Source of the DNA: Echinometra lucunter
Lineage: Eukaryota > Echinodermata > Echinoidea > Camarodonta > Echinometridae
Assembly (NCBI GenBank): GCA_029962745.1
Contig: CM057157.1
Span: forward strand, 1,421,491-1,485,490
DNA: 64,000 bases
Direction of reading: 5' to 3'
Positions 54,001-64,000 of this stretch are shown here, piece after piece. How positions within the stretch are numbered: the stretch's first letter is position 1; each line of letters starts with the position of its first letter. Position numbers and translations under genes: made by a program. Under the pieces are notes generated by a model that saw only the letters and a list, made by a program, of their open reading frames with translations, did not search any database and was not told the origin of the DNA.

Positions 54001-55136
54001 GTTAAGATAATGGCTACAGCGCTTTCTTCAAAAATACAATTATAAAGTATGCTAAAACCAAGATTTTACACATTAGTTTTTGAGTTGTCCTGCACTTCTT
54101 TTATGTTCAGTTTCAAATTCTGTATGAAAGAGGCATGCAAGGATCAAATTAATGGTAAAAATGATTCTCCAATTCAATTTTCATGTATTTCAAATTTCAA
54201 CCACCTCAGGCATTCAAAAATGGAAGAAATGCTGATTTAAATTTGGTTGAAATGTCTCAATAATTGGCTTTAAAAAAAAAGAACTGGACGATGAGCCAGT
54301 GATCTGGCTTTTAATCATCATCCCAGGGTGATTGTATCAACTGTGAAACTGGCCTTAGAACACATGTATTGATGGGTCTGGGCTGGAAGTTTTACTCACG
54401 GGAGATAAAGTATATATCATACAAATAGGGCCATGTAAAAATGAGCTCAAGAGATAGCGAGGTATTACAACTACATAATGAAAGTAGCTGGAATATCATC
54501 ACAAGGATGAGAAGAAAATAGCTTAATAGTGTGCATGGCTCTGAAAGATTGAGAAAAATAACAGACGGGGGGTCTTCACACCATCTATCTATCAACTTCT
54601 GTTTTCAAGAGGGGCTTAATACCATTACAAGCCTCGGTTTTCAATAAGCCCTTCGTTTTCACATGTCATATAACTTTTGCTTTCAATAATGTTCAAACTG
54701 TTTTATTGGTTTAATTGTCAATGATGTAACAAATGACTGATTAATTTTTATGAAATTGTTTCCAGCTGCAGTATCCAATACTTTGAAGTCAACAATTATA
54801 AATCCCAAACCAAAACTTACTGTTGGTAATTTCCCGCTATAACTGTTGACTTCATTGAACAAAGACTGGATAAATTATAACTTTAATGAATTTATCCACT
54901 GCTTTGTTATATTATTTGTCCTTTTGTATATACATGTAAATCGAACATGTGGAAATGAAATCAATAAACTCATAAACTCAGACCCAAACTCATCTATATC
55001 TCCTGCATGTCTAATACTAACCTGTAGTTACCCAGGTAGACTCCATCTGGATTGAGCATTGGAACCACCTTGAAGACAATGTGATCCCTTAACACCTTGG
55101 CTATAGGATGCTGACTTAACAAGAAATCTAGTAAAC
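41899..55136 (-). CDS. AGBL4: Cytosolic carboxypeptidase 6-like, C-terminal six exons (5' end missing)
   Basis: M14-family zinc carboxypeptidase of the CCP6/AGBL4 type, an enzyme that trims glutamates from polyglutamylated side chains of tubulin and other proteins. Six exons (55136-55022, 52950-52839, 51656-51504, 45507-45345, 43279-43170, 42078-41899) join in frame to 276 complete residues plus a stop. Visible landmarks: [29 protein letters not shown] (substrate-binding Asn-Arg), FYIDIHAHS (third zinc ligand His), [11 protein letters not shown] and CYTLEVSF (catalytic Glu). Similarity to AGBL4 is much closer than to CCP1-5. The N-terminal beta domain and the HPGE zinc motif are not seen between 55137 and 64000; they must be further upstream or in the N gap at 57270. 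Converges with POLR1A. Confidence 0.93.
42135..42521. mobile_element. Older copy of the TTAA MITE family seen at 59879
   Basis: Shares caaattggcaa, ttttgctctgtctgctcatgt and an end acctctgtcacaaatgggttg with the element at 59879-60285 in the same order; its TTAA flanks have partly decayed. Lies just upstream of the last AGBL4 exon. Confidence 0.55.
42522..43169. other. Rest of the last AGBL4 intron
   Basis: C run at 42739-42752 and an inverted-repeat sequence (caaactgttgactactg ... gggcaacaggttg) at about 43034-43114 that resembles 41555-41670. No coding. Confidence 0.5.
43170..43279 (-). CDS. AGBL4: AGBL4 penultimate exon
   Basis: Acceptor acccattcag, donor AGG|gtacgg. Encodes [20 protein letters not shown] and a variable tail ([15 protein letters not shown]). 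If the donor is not used, the frame reads 12 more codons to a TAA at 43131-43133, giving a possible alternative C-terminus. Confidence 0.85.
43280..44190. other. AGBL4 intron before gap
   Basis: AT-rich intron ending in a CT-rich microsatellite (44100-44190) that runs into the N gap. Confidence 0.5.
44191..44690. other. Assembly gap (500 N)
   Basis: A run of exactly 500 N inside the AGBL4 intron 43280-45344, preceded by a CT-rich microsatellite that probably broke the assembly. The real gap length is unknown. Confidence 0.99.
44691..45344. other. AGBL4 intron after gap
   Basis: Plain AT-rich sequence, no element recognised. Confidence 0.4.
45345..45507 (-). CDS. AGBL4: AGBL4 exon with catalytic Glu (LEVSF)
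   Basis: Acceptor tcccccag, donor GCT|gtatcc. Encodes [20 protein letters not shown], then [11 protein letters not shown], whose Glu is the general base, and VVPYDEDS. One base of the next Tyr codon is carried over. Confidence 0.95.
45626..46053. repeat. Direct repeat copy A at one end of an AGBL4 intron
   Basis: 428 bases almost identical to 50982-51404, same orientation, about 120 bases from the neighbouring exon. Differences are single-base changes and A-run lengths. No open frame or LTR-like TG...CA ends. Confidence 0.97.
46054..46560. repeat. GA-rich tract in AGBL4 intron
   Basis: Purine-rich (GAGA, GGAAG) sequence on the + strand from about 46085 to 46520, giving meaningless Leu/Phe/Ser frames on the other strand. 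Confidence 0.8.
46565..47050. other. GC-rich unassigned block in AGBL4 intron
   Basis: Clearly GC-richer than its surroundings and open on both strands (46577-46786 forward, 47058-46678 reverse). The reverse strand has ggcgtagcgggctaattg and tttggattcacctccc, which could be weak Pol III A/B boxes of a SINE head. No protein family recognised. Confidence 0.4.
47051..48290. other. AGBL4 intron, middle
   Basis: AT-rich intron, nothing recognised. Confidence 0.4.
48300..48640. promoter_or_regulatory. Candidate intronic regulatory element
   Basis: A GC-richer island with an AP-1 type site TGACTCA (48444-48450) and a perfect 20-base palindrome tgatgtcagccgtgacatca (48454-48473) containing two inverted TGACATCA CRE-like half sites. 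Function is inference only. Confidence 0.3.
48641..50981. other. AGBL4 intron with CT-rich tracts
   Basis: CT/TTC-rich sequence at 48660-48850 and 49020-49360, then AT-rich DNA without recognised features. Confidence 0.5.
50982..51404. repeat. Direct repeat copy B at the other end of the same intron
   Basis: 423 bases, partner of 45626-46053. Ends about 100 bases before the exon at 51504. Confidence 0.97.
51504..51656 (-). CDS. AGBL4: AGBL4 exon with zinc-ligand DIHAHS
   Basis: Acceptor gttgacag, donor ATG|gtaagc. Encodes [39 protein letters not shown]. The conserved His of the DIHAHS motif completes the zinc site. Confidence 0.95.
51963..52360. mobile_element. Fold-back MITE in AGBL4 intron
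   Basis: Left arm aattctccctaccacaaata and right arm tatttgcggtagggagaatt are inverted, and similarity continues inward for about 60-70 bases with mismatches; a second inner pair is cttccggcttccat / atggaaaccggaag. No transposase. Confidence 0.75.
52839..52950 (-). CDS. AGBL4: AGBL4 exon with DLNRHW
   Basis: Acceptor gtttgtag, donor CCA|gtaagt. Encodes [20 protein letters not shown] and [13 protein letters not shown]; Asn-Arg here correspond to Asn144-Arg145 of carboxypeptidase A, which bind the substrate C-terminus. Confidence 0.95.
52951..55021. other. AGBL4 intron
   Basis: 2 kb of AT-rich intron, no element recognised. Confidence 0.4.
55022..55136 (-). CDS. AGBL4: AGBL4 exon with NPDGV..GNYR
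   Basis: Reverse-strand acceptor ccttttccag, donor TACAG|gttagt. Begins inside a Gly codon and encodes [33 protein letters not shown]. This segment directly follows the exon that should hold HPGE. Confidence 0.95.
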
Positions 55137-56137
55137 CTGGAAAAGGAAAAGCATTCATCTTTAGATATGATGGAGAAAATATGAAATTTTGTGTACAAAA
55201 CATATTGAGAGTTGTTCTTCTAAACCTGCCATTTTGAAGCAATACTGCCAATTTGAGGATCGCCATAGAAAGTAAATTGAGACTTTTCAAACTTTCATAA
55301 CTTTCTCATTTCGTAACTGTTTTTTTTTTTATTGAACTTTTTAAAAATTGCTTCTCTCTATCCTCTTTTTTAATTTTTCTTTTTTTTTTAAATCCAGGGT
55401 TTCATTATCTGTTTCAAAATTATGTACCATTAAATTCCTAACTCTATCAACAACACAAGAATCAGGAAGAACCACAACTTTGCAGATAATCTTTGAGGGT
55501 TCGCAATAGGAAGAAAAACAAAGTGCAATGATATTCATCATGTGATTTGCACCTACAGCATTAAATGAATATAATTTTCCTTCATTCCTTCTTGTTTCAG
55601 CATTGCAGTATCTATAATTGCATAACTTTAGACTGGATGACTATTACCAGGGATGTGATTTTCACTTTCATCCGCTATGACTAAACACACTTGATCAACG
55701 CAACATTCACACATCACTTATTACTAACAATTACTAACTCCAATAAAAAAAAATACAAAAAAAGTTCTGAAACACATGTAACTACAAAAAAAATAATGAT
55801 CAATTGAAGGTCTTTTGAGATGAGTCATTCATTCCCTATAGATAGAATCAAACTCACTATAGAATGAAATAATATGAGTCAGAGAATTGATCCTTAGAAA
55901 TAAATAGCCCATCATCAGGGATATGTTAAACTAATGTTACTCCTATAAACAGAAGGCCAAATGGCAATTAGTTTTATGAATGAAACACACTGCCATTTCC
56001 CTGCATCTATATTGTTTTATGTCTTTGTAATTGATTTCTAACCCGTGCTAATCAAAGTATGACCCCTCTCCATCTATTCCATTTCCTTTTACATTAACCA
56101 TTCCTCTCATCATTCTCATCTATTTATCACTTTCCAC

Positions 56138-56229
<92 letters not shown>

Positions 56230-57269
56230 AGGCTCTAAATCAACCACAGCTATCAAACAAGCAGGAACTTCTAGTGATGAAAATAAATGAGAAATTAATA
56301 AAACATTGTATTTTACAGACTGTGTTACACGCATTTCTTGGAAGCAACATTAATGAGAACTTAATATTTTCTTTTTCATTCTACAGATTATCTTCTATAA
56401 AAGTAGCAAAAGTGGGAGGTGTAAATGTTATCTATTTAATGACTTTATGTGGAGAAAAATGGATACAGAAATAGAATACTGAATCATATTATAAATATTA
56501 CATTTGTAGTTTCCTATTCTCCCTCTCTTTTATCTCTCTCTCTCTCTTTCCATCTTCTTTTTTGTTGTTCTTCTTCTTCTTCCACCTCGTTTATCTCCAT
56601 CTCTTCTCTTCCTTCTCTCTCCTCTTTTTTATATTTAATGCAAATCTTTCTCTCTCTCTCTCTCTCTCTCTCCCTCTCTTTCTTGCTCTCATTTGTGTAT
56701 CTTTCTTTATCTTTCTTTATCTCTCTTCCCTTGTGCTATGTTCTGTCTATATCAATGTACCATGAGCTTTATTTTGATTGACACCTGCAGAGCCCTTGCC
56801 CTTGCTTGAGCTGGATAGATGACGAGTGTTCCACCTACCCATCACATCTCACTTCATCACAGAGAGTAATGAATAATTGATCAAAAGACAATACCACCAT
56901 TAATCCTATCATACTCTACTCCTATCGGCTATGTTTCTAAGGATCAAGGTCACTCATTTTAATGAAGAATTAACAGGAAGTGAGTGTAATATTTCCCATT
57001 AAGCTTCCATTGCATGCGCTGCCATGTTGTGACTGCATGCTATAAGGCTTTGTCTGTTCCTCCAACAATCATATAACTAACTAATGTCACCTTCACACAC
57101 AGACAGTACACATACACTCTTCTTTCATATTGATGCAAATTGATGATATCAATTTTTTATGTTATCTGAGAACATTAAATCTGCATGAAGCATTAAAAAA
57201 AAGCTTTATGAAAAGCATGTATTGTCTAAAGATTGTTAGCTTTATTGGTCCTCACAGGGGAAGAGTTTT
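55137..57269. other. AGBL4 upstream intron with CT repeat
   Basis: A long (CT)n microsatellite at about 56138-56225 and CT/TTC-rich DNA at 56510-56740. No exon for the zinc-binding HPGE segment was found. Confidence 0.5.
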
Positions 57270-57769
57270 NNNNNNNNNNNNNNNNNNNNNNNNNNNNNNN
57301 NNNNNNNNNNNNNNNNNNNNNNNNNNNNNNNNNNNNNNNNNNNNNNNNNNNNNNNNNNNNNNNNNNNNNNNNNNNNNNNNNNNNNNNNNNNNNNNNNNNN
57401 NNNNNNNNNNNNNNNNNNNNNNNNNNNNNNNNNNNNNNNNNNNNNNNNNNNNNNNNNNNNNNNNNNNNNNNNNNNNNNNNNNNNNNNNNNNNNNNNNNNN
57501 NNNNNNNNNNNNNNNNNNNNNNNNNNNNNNNNNNNNNNNNNNNNNNNNNNNNNNNNNNNNNNNNNNNNNNNNNNNNNNNNNNNNNNNNNNNNNNNNNNNN
57601 NNNNNNNNNNNNNNNNNNNNNNNNNNNNNNNNNNNNNNNNNNNNNNNNNNNNNNNNNNNNNNNNNNNNNNNNNNNNNNNNNNNNNNNNNNNNNNNNNNNN
57701 NNNNNNNNNNNNNNNNNNNNNNNNNNNNNNNNNNNNNNNNNNNNNNNNNNNNNNNNNNNNNNNNNNNNN
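57270..57769. other. Assembly gap (500 N)
   Basis: A second run of exactly 500 N, upstream of the first visible AGBL4 exon. It could hide the missing HPGE exon, but nothing at its edges is exon-like. Confidence 0.99.
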
Positions 57770-59874
57770 AACTATACACAAGTGCAGAAACTCCAAGGAC
57801 AACTACCTCCGATTCCAATATATAATTTTTTTTAATGAACTGGTAAATCCATGCACAGTGCGTAGAAATGCAAATTGGAGAAAAACACGTTTATAGATTT
57901 AGGTGTTCTTAAATAACAAAATCTGCTTTCTTTTCATAACGCCATGTATTACATTAAAAAAAAAAAGCTTGCAACTTCAATTTTGAAATGGTTTACATGT
58001 ATATTAACATGTATGATAATACAGAATAAGGAAGCACTGTCCACTCAGACAGGATAAGACCCTTCATGAAATCAATTTTCCAATTCAAGTTTATGCGCAC
58101 TGTACGCGGATATTTCATAGAAACAAGGATATCTTGTAAAGAATCTGTCATAGGGTTGATTGGCTATGTTATCAAGTTTTTAAAGAGGTGGTAGTTCCAG
58201 GCTAACTGGTCTGGGGGGGGGGGTTGTTTGAGGGTAAATGTTCTGGGTACTTTTGTCATTGTACTATTTCTCAACAAAAAAACAGGAGAAACTAAAATCA
58301 GACAAGAGGAGGTTTCAACAAGTGTCTTTAGTCTTTTCTTGCTATCAATATAACCTTGCATCCCATAATGTTTCAGATTAAATTTCAATATTTTTCCTGT
58401 AAGCTGAATTGTACCTTTAAGGTTTAAAGGTCATACAAAGTTCAATGCCACTTTTTAATAATCATTACCATGGATAAGTGTACTCATACTAAGCTGAACA
58501 ATCTTTTCTATGAATATGAAATCCGAATCTAAATTATTCTTGATATGGAGTCGATAGTCAAAATATGTGCACCCCTGTATTAATGCTACAACAAATCACT
58601 ACAATATCTCAAAATATGAAAAATTTGGGTTGCTTATGAAAAAGAAACTGTGACATTAAAGCTTTGCCAGCTTTCTAGAAGAGACTTGTTGACATTGTAA
58701 GAACCCTGTTATTTCCAGCTAAATTAGTCTGGAGTAGTAAGCTGCTTTGATCCGACACCATCTTTACCCTTTTGGATTGTAAGCAGGCTGATGGTCTCAT
58801 TTGATGGACTGCCTGGATACACTTCTCAAATAGTCTCACATTTCATTCTGGGAGGACTTCTCCAGAGAATCTAGCAAATACTTTAAATAACGATAGTGGT
58901 AACTTTGTTGAACTCATGGACAATACTTTCTTCCTAATCTCATAAATATGCTTGTCTATTCATGAGCAAAGATTTCTTACAACCCTTCACATCTCCCTTC
59001 CCTTGTATCCATCTTCTGTCATTCTCTGTCTTCTTCTCTCAAGAAATGCATACTGCGTGATGTTATTACATCCAAGACATCCTCTTTATGCTTCTCTCTC
59101 CCTCCCACTTTCCTCCCTCTATCTCTCTCTCTCTCTCTCCCCCCTCTCTCTCTCTCTCTCTCTCCCTCTCTCTCTCTCCCTCTTCCTATGAAAGGTTAAC
59201 CATTCAATGTTAATCATTAGACATGATTTTAACCCCCCCCCCCCCTCTGGCCACCCCTTGCCCTCTCTTAACCCCCCCCCCCCCCCCATTCCTCTCTATT
59301 CTGCTTTCTTCATCTCTCCCTTCCTTTCTCCCTTACCTATCTTCGCCTTTCTCTTTTCATGAAAGGTTAAGTGATCAATGCTATTCATCAGACATGATTC
59401 TCATACCTGAACAAACAAACTAAAGATAGCATGAGATGCTCCTCGTTTTAAAAGAAGAGAAAAATAAGACCTTGAATTATCCTCATTCCTCTGCGAATAT
59501 GTGTGCATTCAAGCTTAACAACCTAGAAATTTTCAAGGTTATCTCATGCCTCATTCTTTCTTTAATGATTTCCTTTCCCCCACACAGATCCTCAAAATGA
59601 CCAAGGTCTTCACTAAACCTGAAGAGATTCCAATGTCCTGGTTTGAAATCTATGGCCTAATCCTGATTAGAATCAATCCAGTTCTACATTGATATTCTCA
59701 ACAGTATTGGTTGAAATGAAATGAATTAATTATAGAAATTGAATATATCTGCTTCTGTAAAAAGGAAAAAAAAAATACTTATCCAATTTTTTTGTGGATT
59801 AATCAAGAGATACCTTTCTCTATTAAAAAAAAGCTATGACATCATCTTAGCTTGAATACCCATCATGTAAGCCT
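57770..59874. other. AGBL4 upstream intron, CT and C tracts
   Basis: G run at 58213-58223, (CT)n at 59090-59190, C runs at 59233-59245 and 59273-59287. A segment catgaaaggttaa..aatg..atcagacatgatt recurs around 59190-59230 and 59360-59400. No gene. Confidence 0.5.
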
Positions 59875-59878
59875 TTAA

Positions 59879-60285
59879 CCCATAGCAGTACAGAGCTTTC
59901 TTGAGGTCTAAATTAATCATCTTCAGTCCTCAAATTGGCAATACAAATTATTTTTTCCACGTTTACATAGCTTGAAAAATATATATATGGATATAACATA
60001 AACCAAAATGAAATATAATTGTAAAATTGAATCAGAAATTCCAATTTGAACACAGAAATAATGATTATATATTATTCACTGCGCTGCCAATTTAAAGAGT
60101 TTAATGACTGGTTACACTTAAACTACTCTAATTCGAGAACGCTACACCATACAGCCATGGGAATGGGCTCAAATTTGTCAGTGCATTTTTCTCTTTCTGC
60201 TCATGTATAATATATACTGCCCAACATTCTGGACCAACAGATACTGCAAAAGCGTCTCCTAAAGGTGACACTGTACCTCTATGGG
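59879..60285. mobile_element. piggyBac-like MITE with TTAA flanks
   Basis: TTAA at 59875-59878 and 60286-60289; ends cccatagcagtac and, inverted, gtacctctatggg (11 of 13 match). Related to the copy at 42135. Confidence 0.75.
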
Positions 60286-60784
60286 TTAATAGACAGAAAT
60301 AGGAGGAATATAATCGTTACAGACATGTTATCTATTTAGCACACGTTTGGTCCTCAGTGGGAAAAAATAATTTCTTAAAACAAAATAATGAGACACACAA
60401 CATTCATTTATCTTTATAACACTTATCCTTTCATCTTTCATTCATTTCCATACAAGCTTGTCAATGGTATATGCATATGACGGCATATGCATTTCATTTC
60501 ATTTTTTTTCCTGGGGGGGGGGGGGGGGGGTTGTAAATTGTGGCCTACATTTCTTGTTGTTTACTATTTTATCTTATCAAGGTTATTTATGATCCTTCAC
60601 GTATTTAGCAAAAGTATTGTACAACTTTTGTAGGTACATTTTTAAGCAGATGAAATTTTTAACAATATTTATTGGGATATATTAGATAATGTATTTAAGA
60701 TTAAATTTTCAACAAAAAAAATTATCAGACAGTATATATATCCGTTAAAATTCATTTGATGTATAGTGTATATATATCCTCAAA

Positions 60785-61129
60785 CAGGGTTCATACACTT
60801 ATACATTTTCAAAATTCCATGACTTTCCATGACTTTCCAGGGCAGAAAAATGCAAATTTCCATGACTCATCAATCACATATGATGCAAAACTCACATAAC
60901 AAGAGTGCTGATTAAAAGAGTTTCAAAGCTGATCTGAGCGCCCTGAATGCAGGGCTGGCCGGAGCGCGAATTTATTGTGACATGAAAAATGTCTTCAATG
61001 AATGATTTTCCATGCCTTTCCAGAAGAAAATGACAAATTCCCTGACTTTCCCTGACTTTTTGCTTCTGGAAAAAAGAATTCGCAATTCCCTGGACTTTCC
61101 AGAAAATTCCCTGACCCGTATGAACCCTG
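60785..61129. mobile_element. hAT-like MITE with CAGGGTTCATAC ends
   Basis: Perfect inverted ends cagggttcatac / gtatgaaccctg, flanked by tcaaa on both sides. The interior repeats ttccatgactttcc and ttccctgactttcc in the two halves. No coding. Confidence 0.75.
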
Positions 61130-61636
61130 TCAAAGTATATTCTTATTGCTTTGTCATGTTGTTAGTTTAGTTACTTTTGTTATTCTTGCTGGTTCAAACA
61201 TGAGGGGGGCAACCACAAGAGGGGGGGGGGGGGATCCGAAGGAGCACTTTATTATAACTATTATAACACAAAAGTGAATGAGTGTGAGACATTTTAAGCG
61301 CAATCCTTTGTTGTGTCATTGCCATTTATTTTGTACAAAAAAACACACTTCAAAAATCCTGTGGTTTCCCCCACACATCTGAACCAGCCTTTACTGTGAA
61401 TTTATATAACTTCAAACACTTTATGCTGAAAACAAAGAAAAGATAGTGATTCATATCAAAGAGGTTCTATAAAATACAATACAATACAATACTAGCCATC
61501 AACTTAATTTGCTCATTGATTTTCACTGTCAAGTCAATTTAGCTCATACCAAACCCCAAGCCATGAAATAAATCCAACATTCACAAGAGAAACAATGTGT
61601 GGGAGCAAGAACGATAGAATCAACAGATAGCTGTCC

Positions 61637-61682
<46 letters not shown>

Positions 61683-63605
61683 ACAAACACAAAGATGGTG
61701 ACAAGAAGAAAGAGGGAGGAAGTGAAAGAAAAGTAAACTTTAGAATTTTCTTCCATACTGCTTCATTGCATCCCTTTAGCAAGAACAGAATGAAGGTCAC
61801 TTTTTTCTTTCTTTCATTAGAATAATGAAGTTGTCCAAGGTCATCCACTCTGCATTTCTTTTCCTTATGATAATCCCTTCATATCAAGCATACCTGGGAG
61901 GTTTCTCTACCCATCTCTCTCAAGCAATCTTTCATCCCCCTCTCTCCCACGATTTTTTTCTCATGGTCTACCTTCCCATCATTTCCCAAGAACATGGTTT
62001 TGATTTTCAGCTTGGCTGGTCCCTAGACCTAAGCTGGTCAGAAAGAATCATTTCTACCTGACAAACCCAATGCATGAATCATTAACAAGCATATCCACTT
62101 TCCTCCTCATCTTCCAACCAACAAACTTTAAGACATTCAGGGAGAACTACAAGCACTCTTAAGCAGCATTTGGGGGCAAAAATCACATTTAAGAATTTTT
62201 TATATCCAGTAACTTCATCTATATGTTATAACTACAGAAATAAAAACTATTGTATTTCTATAAGGAATATATTCTTATTCTGGACTATATTCTCTGACCT
62301 TTAAATCAACATCATCCACAAATATAAGCCCCCAACTTTTGAATAATATCTCTGCAACACCCTGGATTTTCTTTATAGTCAATAAGAGAAAGAGAAAAGG
62401 GAAGAGAAAAAGAGAAAGAGAAAGAAAGGATAAACAGGAAAAGAGAGAAAAAGAAGAGACAAAAAGAGAGAGAGGATAGAAAAGAAGAGGAGAAAGAGGG
62501 GGAGGGGAAGGGCTCAGGACAGGAAGGTGGTTAAAGAGTGAGAAATGTGGTGGGAAAGGGTTAACATGACACCAGGAGATGATATAGAAGGAAGAGTGTT
62601 GTTATCAGGAGGGTTAAGAAGATAGAGAGAGAGAGAGTCAGGTTATACCTGCCATCCCAGACACAACCTAGAAGGCAGTGCTATTTCCAGACGAGAGTTT
62701 TGTGGTCAATAATGAAGCCAAGCATGTCTCAATACGATTAACCACGGCTGGCTAACTCCTACAACCACTTTATATTCAAGTCTATGAGGGAGTAGGCATA
62801 ACCTATTCAACATCGAAAAAACATTGAATAAGATAAATCATTTTATTCATGAAGGGAATTATTTACCATCATAGTTAGCGAAGGTGAGGGAAGGAGGAAA
62901 AGTAGTTCATTCTCATGGCTTTAAATGATGAGAAGTTGAAATGCTGTTACTGTACATAATAAACCTATATACAAACAAGGTTTTTTCCAAAGGTGTCTCT
63001 CTTCACCCATGTGACTTTGAAAGCACTAAGCTTTCTCTTACTCCTTCTCATTCTTATGATCTCTTCACGGCATCAAATGTCATGTTGATTCTCTTTTATT
63101 AATTCACCTTTGGAGTTTACTTTTCTTCTATTACGCTTCTTTTGTAAATAGTGCAATCATTTCAGTAAACATAATATCATCTTCTGTCAGAGACAGACTG
63201 GTAATATCACCTGCTCTGCTGGGAGCCAGGAGGGTATTAACTCTTTTTCTTCTTCCACAGCACTTCTGTCGACAGCTAAAAAGATGTAACAGTTTCTACA
63301 AAAAAACTTTCACTACACCTAAAAAAAAGTGCATGAAGTCAAGCAAACTCAAGTCCACATCCATTAGTTTTTCTAAAACGTATCACTTGCAACTGCATAT
63401 CTTGAAAGAAATGGGTTCAATCGGTCTAGTTTTCTACATGCCTTTAGTTCGTGGAAAGTTGATAGATTATTTAAGGTGACTCACTGCACTTATCTGTGAC
63501 TCTTTATAAATCAAGACAATAAGATAGTTGTATGTAATGAATTGATAAACACTTTCTCTTTTACATTTCACAGCTTCTCCACACTGACCCTCTATGTGCT
63601 CTCTT

Positions 63606-63638
<33 letters not shown>

Positions 63639-63690
63639 TTGTGCTGCTATGTGTGTGTGTGTGTGTCTTTGGTTTTCTTTCCTTTCTAGA
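61130..63690. other. AGBL4 upstream region, end of window
   Basis: G run at 61221-61233, (GA)n at about 61639-61680, GA-rich tract 62380-62520, otherwise AT-rich. No exon recognised. Confidence 0.5.
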
Positions 63691-63737
63691 GGAGTTGCAG
63701 TTGAGTGGTGTCATGGGTTTTAACCCCCCCCCCCCCC

Positions 63738-63933
63738 ATGGCACTAGTGTTCTTTGGCATGACATTGATCTACATTTGCCACTGTCCACCCAGGTGTTGT
63801 TGGTAGAGAGTAATTCCTTGAATACTGTGTGTGCACTGACAGAAGTAGCCAAGCAAGGACCATGGTCATAATGAAGCATCTTGAGCACCTTCCATGGTGG
63901 ATAAAAGCACTGCAAAAATATCCCTATTATCAT
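63738..63933 (+). mobile_element. SINE copy 2
   Basis: Shares tgatctacatttgccactgt and ccacccaggtgttgt with the copy at 30285 and ends agcaccttccatggtggata, aaaagcactgcaaaaatatcc and an ATT-rich tail, typical of a SINE 3' end. Preceded by a C run (63724-63737). Confidence 0.6.
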
Positions 63934-63959
63934 TATCCCTCTATCATAAAACTACCAGC

Positions 63960-63968
63960 TCTCTCTTG

Positions 63969-64000
<32 letters not shown>
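63960..64000. repeat. (CT)n microsatellite at window end
   Basis: CT repeats run off the edge of the window. Confidence 0.9.

Noticed and set aside
61534..61848. Reverse-strand frame with hydrophobic and Ser/Leu-rich sequence
   Set aside because: It is mainly the translation of a GA microsatellite and has no family resemblance.

Overview
The window is eukaryotic and animal. Genes are split into many short exons with GT-AG introns. The sequence is AT-rich and full of simple repeats (CT, CAT, long C or G runs), LINE fragments, tRNA-derived SINEs and many small inverted-repeat (MITE-like) elements. Two 500-base N runs (44191-44690 and 57270-57769) show it is a draft scaffold. The protein relatives and repeat style suggest a marine invertebrate deuterostome, most likely an echinoderm such as a sea urchin. 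That is inference; no species marker was seen.

Two genes can be read. On the + strand, 34 coding exons (6809-34749) make a complete 1767-residue largest subunit of RNA polymerase I (POLR1A / A190). Every exon junction keeps frame from ATG to TAG. The two zinc sites, the NADFDGDEM catalytic loop, the bridge helix, the trigger loop, an acidic low-complexity insert and the conserved C-terminus are all present. On the - strand, six exons (55136 down to 41899) give the C-terminal part of cytosolic carboxypeptidase 6 (AGBL4 / CCP6), a tubulin-type deglutamylase. Its 5' exons, including the one with the HxxE zinc motif, are not visible: they lie upstream of the window or in the 57270 gap. The two genes converge tail to tail with about 7.1 kb between their stop codons. 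Nothing suggests they act together.

Layout: 1-6718 is repeat-rich DNA upstream of POLR1A (a decayed LINE, a nested hAT-like element with an 8-base target duplication, long poly-C runs, a palindrome). 6719-34749 is POLR1A, whose introns carry LINE 3' ends, SINEs, MITEs and a 66-base minisatellite. 34750-41898 is the convergent spacer with repeated copies of the last POLR1A codons, three inverted-repeat elements and two hairpins. 41899-64000 is AGBL4 with long introns, one of which has about 425-base near-identical direct repeats at both ends.

The most unusual signal is in POLR1A. In four separate places the 3' edge of an exon has been tandemly duplicated into the adjoining DNA: exon 18 tail, exon 22 tail with its donor, exon 28 donor amplified as about 20 units of 66 bases, and the last 29 codons with the stop present three times. 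Exon numbers below are coding-exon numbers.
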